A DNA stretch of 15,801 bases from Hydnum rufescens UP504 (GCA_014904985.1 MU128947.1:320543-336343); one strand, 5' to 3'. Positions 8,004 to 15,430 are shown, numbered from the stretch's first letter. Made by a program: numbers and translations. The notes: generated by a model not told the origin, from the letters alone.

Positions 8004-10234
8004 CTAATAGCCAGGTTGCTCTCCAGAATATGTGGGTTGCCCATTCAAGTTCATACTAGAGCTGTCCCCAAACCCTTGATAACCAATCTGTCCGGCCACC
8101 ACATCAAGTTCTTCCTCTGTCCATTGATTGAGAAACCCAGAACCCAAGTCGATGTTCACATTTTCCAAGTGACCAAGCCCATTGAGTACTGGCGGCAGTG
8201 CTGTAGTTACAGATAGAGAAGAGGTAAAGTGGGGCTTTGGGCAGGGCTGATTTGGGAGCTGCTGCTGGTTGTGCAGTGAGGAGTGGCCACAGGGAATACT
8301 TGATGAATTACTGGAATCATGAGATGCAGCCCGACTGCCAAAGCTCAGTAAGTTGTCTACTGAGTCAGCATCCTCTGATTCATCCTGTATGAGTGCAATG
8401 GACTTCACAGCAGCCTTCTTCCTTTTTCCCACTGTGGTCTTGTTCCCTCTCCTGTCATCAAGACCCATGTCCATCCTGCTCCACTTCACCCCCTTGCTCC
8501 CTTCCCCTCCTCCAGTCTCTCCAGCACCATGCTGGGCAGTATAATCCCATGCTGCTGCCAGTGAGAGTATCACCTCTCCATGCCTGTCTGTGATAAGTGC
8601 CACATCCTCAGCTTCTCCAACTGGCCAGTTATCCACTTTGGTGATGACTATCTTCTTCTCAGGGCTAGACTCCTTGAGCACATAATACAATGTTTTATAC
8701 TGATCAGTTGTGTGAAGATCTGAGAGTGACATGCCAAAGTTTGGAAATTCGTCGTTTGGCACAAAATTTGAAATGATAAGTTTGTTTTGAACTAGGACCT
8801 TGGTGAGGTTGGTCCAAGGAAACTTTGTCATCTTCACAAAAGGTGAGAAAAGGCCTATCAATGTATCCTTGATAGCAGTCCTGGTCTTGTATGTAGTACT
8901 GAGGTCTTCATCATGCTTCCTCTTCCCTTGCTCCTCATTGAATTGGTCAAGCTCAGCATACCGGGAACGGTGAGAGAGGATAAATCAATATATATTCGCA
9001 AGTTGAGTGGACATTGTAAAGTTAGAGTTGTACCAAGCAGCCATTTCCTCGGATCCCAGGCAACATTTGTTCTGAGCATGCACAGCAGGGGAGGCAGCAT
9101 TGCCAGTAACCATCAAAAATGTTGTGTGAATATCCATGGTGGCCAGCCACTGCATATCATGTGTACACTTGTCCTTTTGATTGGCCATAATCCGTGCAAT
9201 GTCACCACCAGATTGTGCGACCAGCTTGGTAGCTCCAACCTTCGCACTCTCATGTTCTGCTATAAGCCGTGCAGCTTCCGTAGCCCATTCTGGGGATTCC
9301 TCTCCTCTGAAGGATTTGATGAGCTGTGCATATGCTGGCTGCACCATGTTCACTGTATAATCCCAAGCAGACACTAGTAGCATCAATTAGTATTCTTAGT
9401 GTAAGAATATATACTGAATAAAGGACGTACCTGATGGATCAGTATTTGGATGGTCTTTCTTGTACAATGCCTGGAATGCATTCCATGCATTCCCATTCCA
9501 CAACGTTTTGGAGGGTGAGATGGCCAAGGCGATGCGCTGAACCAACTCCAGACTTCGATTCCACTCCTTGGCCTTTGCATCCAGCTCTGCAAAGAATTCT
9601 TCACATTTCACATGGGCCCACTTGATTTGGTCGATCAAGAACTGGCCACTGCAATGTATGACATCGGGAGCATCTCCACAGTTCTCCTCTTCCTCAAGAT
9701 CCTGATCTTTGGCACCTTGGACTGTGGTACCTTCTGTTGTAGAGTCAAAGGGGTCTGACGGGCCAGGTAAAGGACTGCTGGGAGGCTTGAAAGAATTAGA
9801 GGGTGGAGATGTGGGTGAGAACGGATCCACAGGGGGTACTTGAGCCCTTGTTGATGATGAGGAAACAGGGGCTGCAGCATGGCACAAATGCGGAACTTCT
9901 ACCACTGGTCTAGTGCTGAATTTATTAGTCATGTGGCGAGGAGGATGTTCAGAGCCAGAATTATTGTCCTCCCGACTCAGGCCTGACTTCTGAGAAGCCT
10001 TCGAAGGTACATGCAGGAGAACACCATCCCCAAACCGCCCTCCAATTCATTGGTTAAATTAAGTCCTCTTCACTGAGAACCATTTGCATGTGTTGATGTG
10101 GCATTGGTGGGTTTAGATGGTGCCTTGGCTCCCTTTGAAGTAGTGCTTGTGGACGACCTGGAGGTAGTAGTTTTGGTCCGCTTATTGCCTGTGGCCAATT
10201 TGGTGGCAGTTGAATGTGTCATCCGTGAAGACAT
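8004..10234 (-). CDS. Multi-exon hypothetical protein, probably interrupted
   Basis: I do not recognise this gene. The proposed start is at 10234 (MSSRMTHSTATK), in a Thr/Ser/Lys-rich first exon to about 10081. The segment 10039-9431 is Pro/Ser-rich, then acidic (DLEEEEN), then has a helix-rich block with WNAFQALYKKDHP. A good intron at 9430-9353 (GTACGT donor, ACTAAT branch, TACAG acceptor) joins DHPNTDPS to VNMVQPAYAQ in frame. The frame then runs to the stop at 8004 with one in-frame TGA at 8985-8987, between STQLANIY and SRYAELDQFNEEQ. The C-terminal part has a basic KRKKAAVK patch and a Ser-rich tail, ending SGEQPGY. The first junction (10080/10040) has a poor donor (GTTCTC, 41 nt) and is uncertain. 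The TGA means either a recent pseudogene or a missed intron. Confidence 0.5.
9353..9430 (-). other. Intron in the 8004-10234 gene
   Basis: A 78-nt intron with donor GTACGT, a branch-like TACTAATT and acceptor ATTATACAG. Removing it joins two long frames in phase. It has neither hairpin A nor hairpin B, unlike the modular introns elsewhere in the window. Confidence 0.7.
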
Positions 10235-10430
10235 CTGAAAGACATGGATGATGGTGGCAGGGGGAAATGACACACAGATCTGCTGTTATGAGAAACCAGT
10301 GAGGGGGTAAGCACCACAACCATGCAAAGGCAACTGTGGTGCAGGAGCTTGGAGTCAGGATGAAAATGTGCCAACCTAAGCCCCAAAACGTGTAGTCAAT
10401 CGAGATGTGTAGCCCAGTCATGTGACAGCA

Positions 10431-10665
10431 ACCACAGCCAAAAGATGTGAGATTGATAAAGAGCCCAGCAATTGAAATGTGTAGCCCCAGTCATGCAAAG
10501 GCAACCACAGCCAAAAGATGTGGATTGATGAAGAGTGCGGCAATTGAGATATGTAGCCCCAGTCATGCAAAGGCAACCACAGCCAAAGGATGTGGAATTG
10601 ATGAGAGCATGCCAATTGGGATGTATAGCCCCAGTCACATGAAGGCAACCACAGCCAAAAGGTAT
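10431..10665. repeat. Minisatellite, 72-73 bp period
   Basis: A unit beginning ACCACAGCCAAAAGATGTG recurs at 10431, 10504, 10576 and 10648, giving about 3.3 copies. Each unit also carries CAATTGxxATGT and AGCCCCAGTCA. The minus strand is open in several frames through it, but I regard that as a consequence of the repeat. Confidence 0.9.
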
Positions 10666-10986
10666 GAAGAGCTAAATGTGTGGCCCAGAATAACACAAAA
10701 TTATTGGGTACATCCTACACCATGGAAAAGGCGAGCATTGTCAGTCCACACCCTGCTTGGGGAAGTATAAAAAATTACATTTAAGCTTCTTAAACTTGTA
10801 AAACAAAAGGACCAAGGAAAGCAGAAAACTTTACTCTCCCAATGGGAACTGCTGGATATGCAATTAAGCACGCAAGCCAAACTGAGTTTTCATTCTAGTG
10901 CGGTAGTAGTGCCATTAAGGCGTACAATCAGACACAAATATGTGATGCATAAAACAAAAAAATGCCATGTATGGAAATGTAACGCA
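10666..10986. other. Intergenic; no gene seen
   Basis: No supported coding region, splice-signal chain or repeat was found. It is the 3' flank of the broken minus-strand paralogue and does not resemble the 3' flank of the open copy after 5965. Confidence 0.4.
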
Positions 10987-11835
10987 TCATTCAGACTTTG
11001 GATACTGAGGGCAATTGAGGCCCAAGTCCAATTTGATACACCAAACAGAGGAAGTTTTTGCAAAGCCAAAAGATTCATTGGCAACGGGTTCGGTGTCAAC
11101 ATAGATCCCATGTCATCTCGTGCCATTCAAGAAATACGATGAATAACAGCATCAACTGGACCCTCAGTAGGCCACATAGGCATGGAAAAGCCAGCACCCA
11201 ATGAATGATACTTATGTGCACGTATGAGCATCTCCATATGATGAAGAGGAAGATCAACATGGTCCCATAACCCGGCAAGGTGTGTGAGGAACCACTCAGT
11301 GCTGAACTCAACACAGTCCAGATGGCACAGCCTCTCGGCTTTCAGTGGGGCAGCTCCAGATAGAGGGGGGAAAGTATCATAGTGTAAGAAGAACTCCCCA
11401 TAGTGAGCCCTTTCCACTCCTCCTTTAATACACAGAGGTGCTCCCTGCAACAGAGCATTGAGTTCATCTAGATTTCATGCATGAGCATAGACCTGGTCGA
11501 CATATTTGAGATCTTTCTGACCCATGAAGCGCTCTGATGGCCCACTTGGTTCTTCCACAGTGGTGGTTCTGATATCCACACCACACGGTGTTGCCCAACT
11601 CAACACAAGGGTTTTCAGCTCGTCGCATATCTGTCAGGTCTTAAACAACAGCTGCATGGAGAACCTCGATTTCTGCTGTTCTCGACGAACTGCAACAACT
11701 TGGGGGTATACATCCAGCCAGAGCTGAATGTCATGAAAGCCGTCATTAGGGAGAGGACCAGCAATGATGGCAAACCATTGCCAAGAGGAATGGACTGAAA
11801 ACTTGACATCAAATCAACATGAGATCCCTTTGCAA
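10987..11835 (-). pseudogene. Broken paralogue of the 5090-5965 gene
   Basis: Read on the minus strand, this matches the open copy from SSWQWFAI (open copy GQWFAI) through WLDVYPQV, KDLKYVDQVYAHA, LHYDTFPP, CVEFSTEW, HKYHSLGAGF and MWPTEGPV to the CPQYPKSE end. It carries three in-frame TGA codons (plus-strand 11634-11636, 11475-11477 and 11127-11129). A one-base deletion near 11085-11090 shifts the frame before the last 30 or so codons. Upstream, another open frame to 12001 encodes a Ser/Gly/Thr-rich stretch (TQPISGWVGTTTSS) that may be the original N-terminal region in a shifted frame. The two copies face each other at 5 kb distance and have different flanks, so this is dispersed duplication and not a simple tandem. 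Confidence 0.8.
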
Positions 11836-12300
11836 CAGCAGAACTAGTGGTGGTCCCAACCCAACCGCTGATGGGTTGTGTGGGACCACTAACAGAGAAT
11901 GTTGCATTGGGCCCAGTTGGTGCACCACTGCAAGAAGATCTATTCAGTTCACCACCACGAGAGGCTAGAGGATTAAAACTATTAGACAAGATGAAATACA
12001 CTAAAAAACACAGGCTGGTCAGTCACGGGGGGGACCTAATTTAGGTACCACTTTCAGGGCAGAAAATGGACACTAGAGGTCAATTACGGGAAATCAGATT
12101 CAATTCAGTTTTTGGGCCATCTGTGCCAATCCATGCTGTGCTAGATATTTATTATATTATTTATTTGTTTACTATTTATATTTATTATTATTATTTATTT
12201 AACTATATTATTATAACGCCAGCAAAAAGTAATTGCACTACCTTAATATTAATTATTGTGGGGTCTGCACCACAGGGTAGTACTGAGAGGAGGTGTGTTC
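11836..12300. other. Possible 5' part of the paralogue, then AT-rich DNA
   Basis: The minus-strand frame 12001-11836 may be the upstream part of the broken paralogue. From about 12140 to 12215 the DNA is almost pure A/T, with TTATTATTATTTATT-like repeats. I see no gene in 12020-12300. Confidence 0.4.
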
Positions 12301-12490
12301 CTGCAGTCATGACTTGCATATACCCACACACCCGCTGCGCGGGTGGTCATATGCCCAGTCGGCGCCGGTTCCATTTGGGCACTCCCTCGAGGGAGCGGGT
12401 TTTCATTCGCAGGGGCTTGTTCATGGTTTGTGTTCCCAGGGTGTCATTTGGCGGGTTCAGGGGGGGTTCGTGCAGGTTCTGGTCAAGGGT

Positions 12491-12603
12491 CTATAGAAAT
12501 AAGGGATTCAATGTTAGTACACATTAATGCAATGCAAAAAGAGCAGCTTATGCTGCTCTTTTTGCACCACAAGACTAAGAAATAATAAAAACATAACACA
12601 TAC
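12491..12603 (-). other. Predicted intron, block 3 no. 4
   Basis: The donor GTATGT lies about 3-4 nt after a shortened hairpin A (12607-12633). Hairpin B is at 12533-12566, perfect branch TACTAAC (12519-12513, minus), acceptor TTTCTATAG. Length 113 nt. Confidence 0.75.
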
Positions 12604-12785
12604 CTTGTACCCCACACCCGCAGGTGTAGGGTACTGGGACCATGCACGCTGGCTTGTCCATACACCAGTGCATACATATGCCGGCTCGTATGCATTGTTC
12701 GTATGGGTCCCCTGTCATTTGGGGGTCGATAGGTGGGGTTATGGGGGGTTCTTTGTCAGTATTCATTTGCGAGGGCAGTTGAAAC

Positions 12786-12893
12786 CTACAAAATATTATT
12801 TTTAAATTTGTTAGAAAATAAGGGCCATGCAAAAGAGCAGCTTTTGCTGCTCTTTTTGCATGGCTGTAGCTACTGAGGGGGGCGGGGACTTAC
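12786..12893 (-). other. Predicted intron, block 3 no. 3
   Basis: The donor GTAAGT lies 10 nt after hairpin A (12904-12932). Hairpin B is at 12824-12864, flanked by GCCATGC/GCATGGC pairing, branch TTCTAACA, acceptor TTTTGTAG. Length 108 nt. Confidence 0.7.
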
Positions 12894-13131
12894 CTGATAT
12901 AGAACCACACACCTGCTGGGGTGGTGTGTGATTCCATGCCCTCGTTTGGTGCGCTGCTGTGGGCTTTGGTGCGGTCGCATTGTTGGCCCATTGCTGTGTC
13001 ACGTTGGTGTATCATGCTGCCATGTATCATGTTGCTGTGTCGCGTTGCCGTGTTGCGTTGCTGTGTGGCACATCGCTGTTTGGGCTTTCATCGTTTCGTG
13101 AGTTATCATCCTGTGTTGGACAGGCCCTAAT

Positions 13132-13234
13132 CTAGAATAATGCATGTCAGTAAAGAAAAAATTCCAAAGCAGTGCAAAAAGAGCAGCTTTCGCTGCTCTT
13201 TTTGCGTGCCTGTAGCTACTGGGGGGGGACTCAC
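13132..13234 (-). other. Predicted intron, block 3 no. 2
   Basis: The donor GTGAGT lies 10 nt after hairpin A (13245-13274). Hairpin B is at about 13173-13207, branch TTACTGACA, acceptor TTATTCTAG. Length 103 nt. Confidence 0.7.
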
Positions 13235-13235
13235 A

Positions 13236-13766
13236 TTATATAGTACCACACACCCGCCGTGGCAGGTGTGTGGTTCCTGGGGCCTCATTTGGCACGTTGC
13301 CGTAGGTCACATTGCCATGTGTCGCATTACCATGTATCGTGTCTTCGTTTGGCGCATTGCCGTGTCGCACCGTCATGCATTGTGTTTCTGTGTCATGTTG
13401 CTGGATGTTGCATTGCTGCATCGTGTTTCTGTATGTCGCGTGGCTGTTTGGGCTCTCATCATGCATTGGACGAGGCCTCAATCTAAAATAAATAAAGAGA
13501 CATTAGTAAGATGTTCCAAAGCAGCGCAAAAAGAGCAGCTTTCGCTGCTCTTTTTGCGCCGTTGTATCTACTAGAAAAAATACTCACCTTGTGATCACAC
13601 ACCCACAGCGGCAGGTGTGTGGTCGTGCGGTTGCCTTTTCGGGTGGTTGCTTGTTGTGGTTGCAGAGATAGGAAGCAAGATGCAGATTCAACGCTGGCAA
13701 TTGCCGATACTCAACAAGTGCCCAAGCGCTGGTGCTGCAAGCACAGTACACAATAGTACCAAGCAT
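13236..13766 (-). CDS. Modular-family gene, minus copy: first two exons (141 aa)
   Basis: This is a family I do not recognise. Exon 1 (13766-13588) starts inside the 650-bp palindrome with MLGTIVYCACSTSAWAL. It continues through KQPPEKATARPHTC and ends just after hairpin A. Removing the 105-nt intron 13587-13483 joins codon AG|A in frame to exon 2 (13482-13236). Exon 2 stays open for 81 more codons: RPMHDESPNSHATYRN, then a repeated HGN/YGN-V/A-P/T stretch, then THLPRRVCG from hairpin A. The TAA at 13238-13236 ends the frame immediately before the next donor. The mirror gene starts with the same peptide at 14255. There is no known domain, signal peptide or membrane helix. The in-frame junction favours real coding, but a structured non-coding RNA remains possible. 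Confidence 0.4.
13483..13587 (-). other. Predicted intron, block 3 no. 1
   Basis: The donor GTGAGT lies 4 nt after hairpin A (13592-13623). Hairpin B is at 13524-13558 (GCGCAAAAAGAGCAGC / GCTGCTCTTTTTGCGC), branch TTACTAATG, acceptor TTATTTTAG. Length 105 nt. It joins two open frames in phase. Confidence 0.75.
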
Positions 13767-14335
13767 GTATATTATAGATGAATACTATATAATAAAATTT
13801 TGTCCAGGAAAACCCGAAGAAGAGGATGGTAATGAGTCAGAGCTCAATAAGGCACAAGATGGCTAATTACAGAGTGGATTGGGCCACTTCTATGCATCAG
13901 AATTGGCCCAAATTTGAGTATAGTAGTGTTATATATACACTCTACATGGGCGATTAATTATCTCAGATGATTTTCGCATTTTTCAATTTTTCACGCCTTC
14001 AATTCCCTATTTAGGGAATTGAAGGTGTGAAAAATTGAAAAATGCGAGGATCATCTGAGATAATTAATCGCCCATGTAGAGTGTATATATAACACTACTA
14101 TATTTAAATTTGGGCCAATTCTGATGCGTAGAAGTGGCCCAATCCACTCTGTAATTAGCCATCTTGTGCCTTATTGAGCTCTGACTCATTACCATCCTCT
14201 TCTTCGGGTTTTCCTGGACAAAATTTTATTATATAGTATTCATCTATAATATACATGCTTGGTACTATTGTGTACTGTGCTTGCAGCACCAGTGCTTGGG
14301 CGCTTCTTGAGTATTGGCAATTGCCAGTGTTGAAT
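13686..14335. repeat. 650-bp near-perfect palindrome
   Basis: Positions 13686-14010 and 14011-14335 are reverse complements without any visible indel, centred at 14010.5 with a spacer of two T residues (14010-14011). Mismatches are rare. Each arm carries an outward-reading ATG (13766 minus, 14255 plus) with the same first residues, and a TATATATAA-like stretch near the centre (about 14082-14092 and its mirror). Read inward, each arm also has an open frame ending PEEEDGNESELNKAQDG. The coding direction is therefore not settled by ORFs alone, but the splice signals outside the palindrome point outward. Confidence 0.95.
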
Positions 14336-14398
14336 TCACAACTATGCAGCCACACCCAGCAACAGAAATGTGACCGCGTGACCACGACACAACAGCAA

Positions 14399-14436
<38 letters not shown>

Positions 14437-14563
14437 ACAGCAGCAGCAACAGTGCACGACCATGACCGCACAACCACAACCACACAACCACAACCACACA
14501 ACCACAACCACACAACCACAACCACACAACCACACACCTGCTGATGCGGGTGTGTGGTCATAA
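14255..14563 (+). CDS. Modular-family gene, plus copy: first exon with polyQ (102 aa)
   Basis: The frame starts at the mirror position of the minus copy's ATG with MLGTIVYCACSTSAWAL, followed by LEYWQLPVLN. Outside the palindrome it diverges: QQQKCDRVTTT, then 21 consecutive Gln codons (mixed CAA/CAG), then a Gln/Pro/His/Asn/Thr-rich stretch from CACAAC repeats. It ends NHTPADAGVWS from hairpin A (14529-14558), with TAA one base before the GTACAT donor. The minus copy has no polyQ tract. Gln/His-rich low-complexity sequence suggests a disordered protein if translated. The alternative is that only the structured RNA matters. A long antisense frame of Cys/Val/Leu is just the complement of the repeat. 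Confidence 0.35.
14390..14452 (+). repeat. (CAA/CAG)21 trinucleotide repeat
   Basis: Twenty-one in-frame CAA or CAG codons form an interrupted trinucleotide tract encoding polyglutamine in the 14255 frame. The mixture of CAA and CAG suggests a moderately old or selected tract and not a fresh pure expansion. Confidence 0.95.
14468..14536. repeat. CACAAC/CACACAAC simple repeat
   Basis: Alternating CACAAC and CACACAAC units lead directly into the ACCACACACC of hairpin A at 14529. The repeat could have grown by slippage from the hairpin's own left half. Confidence 0.9.
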
Positions 14564-14564
14564 G

Positions 14565-14666
14565 GTACATTTTGTCTCAGTAGATACAATAGTGCAAAAG
14601 AGCAGTGCAAGCTACTCTTTTTGCGCTGCTATGAATTTTATACTAACGTAGCCTTTATTATTCCAG
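14565..14666 (+). other. Predicted intron, block 4 no. 1
   Basis: The donor GTACAT lies 6 nt after hairpin A. An imperfect hairpin B is at 14592-14626, perfect branch TACTAAC at 14641-14647, acceptor TTATTCCAG. Length 102 nt. Confidence 0.72.
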
Positions 14667-14988
14667 GTCAAAACCAAAACAAACGACAGGCTGCCCAATG
14701 AGTGGGCTCAGGAACCACACCCACTGCGGTGGGTGTGGTACTGTAAGGTGAGTCTCCTCCCCCCCAATAGATGCAGCCATGCAAAAAGAGCAGCGAAAGC
14801 TGCTCTTTTTGCGTCACTTTACGTTTTTTAACTAATATTATTTGATTATAGGTATTGCCACAAATGAAGACCCATGAAGCAACCCCCAGAACGATAACAT
14901 GCCCGCAAATGGGATCCGCAAATGACGACGTGCCACACGAAGAGACGAACCACACACCCGCAGTAGCGGGTGTGTGGTTCTATACTTG
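14667..14988 (+). CDS. Modular-family gene, plus copy: internal exons
   Basis: Exon 14667-14747 is exactly 27 open codons (VKTKTNDRLPNEWAQ...). It is followed after the 104-nt intron, in phase 0, by exon 14852-14988 (VLPQMKTHEATP, PQMGSANDDVPHEE, NHTPAVAGVWFYT). A stop occurs at the damaged donor. QMKTHEATP and PQMGSANDD align with QMNTDKEPP and PQMTGDPYE in the minus copy, so a protein-level pattern is kept between distant exons. In phase 0, the upstream exon would have to read through hairpin A as RVCGHK, which is not the MLGT frame. Exon 1 and this segment therefore do not join cleanly in this copy. Confidence 0.4.
14748..14851 (+). other. Predicted intron, block 4 no. 2
   Basis: The donor GTGAGT lies 8 nt after hairpin A (14714-14739, stem ACCACACCCAC / GTGGGTGTGGT). 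Hairpin B is at 14780-14812, branch TTAACTAATA, acceptor GATTATAG. Length 104 nt. It joins two open exons in phase 0. Confidence 0.75.
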
Positions 14989-15078
14989 ATATGTACCCCC
15001 GACGACGCAAAAAGAGCAGCAAAAGCTGCTCTTTTGCATTGCTTTTAATTATTTTTAACTAATGATTTTTTATTCTAG
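14989..15078 (+). other. Predicted intron, block 4 no. 3, with altered donor
   Basis: Hairpin A (14947-14980), hairpin B (15006-15038), branch TTAACTAATG and acceptor TATTCTAG are all present at normal spacing. The expected donor reads ATATGT instead of GTATGT. A substitute GTACCC lies 4 nt downstream. Splicing here may be lost or shifted. Confidence 0.5.
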
Positions 15079-15255
15079 ATATCGTCACGAAGGCAGAGCT
15101 GCGAAACAACCCCTCAACAGAACAAAAATACCCCCGCAACGATGACGCAGCATGAAGAGAACCACCCACCTGTCAGGGCGACACTGCCATCGAAGCCACA
15201 AACAGAAAGAGGAAAGAGATTAATTAACCACATGCTATCGCAGTGGGAATCCTGA
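15079..15255 (+). pseudogene. Last exon-like segment of the plus copy
   Basis: After the acceptor at 15078 the frame is open for 58 codons (ISSRRQSCETTPQQNK, ATMTQHEENHPPVRAT) and ends TGA at 15253-15255. MTQHEENHPP parallels PHEETNHTPA of the exon before, so the exon is a diverged module. Its hairpin A has decayed to ACCACCCACCTGTCAGGGCG with no donor following, and the array appears to end here. Confidence 0.4.
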
Positions 15256-15315
15256 GTATACACCACACAACAAGGGACACACAAGTCTTGCACCTATCAC
15301 AGTGGGAATCCTGAG
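15235..15315. repeat. 22-bp direct repeat, 59-bp offset
   Basis: CTATCGCAGTGGGAATCCTG (plus AG) at 15235-15256 recurs with one change at 15294-15315. It lies upstream of a TATA box, so it could be a duplicated upstream element or an unrelated repeat. Confidence 0.8.
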
Positions 15316-15349
15316 AGATCAAAACTGGTGATCCCCAACTGCGAAGGGC

Positions 15350-15357
15350 TATAAATA
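15350..15357 (+). promoter_or_regulatory. TATA box candidate
   Basis: TATAAATA lies 74-81 nt upstream of an ATG at 15431, with a CT-rich stretch (AACCTTCCAG repeated) between them. This is a typical fungal core-promoter layout. It would serve the ORF or ORFs reaching the right edge. Confidence 0.5.
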
Positions 15358-15430
15358 CTATTTCCTGCACACAGCCTCCAACCTTCCAGAGCCTTCTGCC
15401 GTCTTCCATAACCTTCCAGATCCTCCTAGA

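Larger units (their letters stand above)
12327..13131 (-). pseudogene. Downstream exon-like segments of the minus copy
   Basis: Three more exons read on the minus strand. Exon 13131-12894 opens with RNDESPNSDVPHSN, echoing DESPNS of the exon before it, and then meets a stop. Exon 12785-12604 is open end to end (QMNTDKEPP, PQMTGDPYEQC). It resembles QMKTHEATP and PQMGSANDD in the plus copy at 14864. Exon 12490 to about 12340 is open (LHEPPLNPPNDTLG...) and ends at a damaged hairpin A (12327-12347), after which the module chain can no longer be followed. The TAA at 13238-13236 precedes these exons, so as annotated they would be untranslated. Alternative splicing or decay are both possible. Confidence 0.4.

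Noticed and set aside
10396..10696. Minus-strand ORFs with repeated FGCGCLCMTGAT peptides
   Set aside because: They are open only because the 72-73-bp minisatellite happens to lack stops; there is no splice or promoter context.
12149..12330. A further intron of block 3 (GTATAT donor after the damaged hairpin A, TATCTAG acceptor)
   Set aside because: It lacks hairpin B, is much longer than the other 17 and crosses AT-rich simple sequence; too weak to call.
14155..14610. Minus-strand ORF with long Cys/Val/Leu runs
   Set aside because: It is the complement of the CAA/CAG and CACAAC repeats, and its inward direction conflicts with the outward splice signals. Its end (PEEEDGNESELNKAQDG) is kept as a note in the palindrome entry because inward coding cannot be fully excluded.
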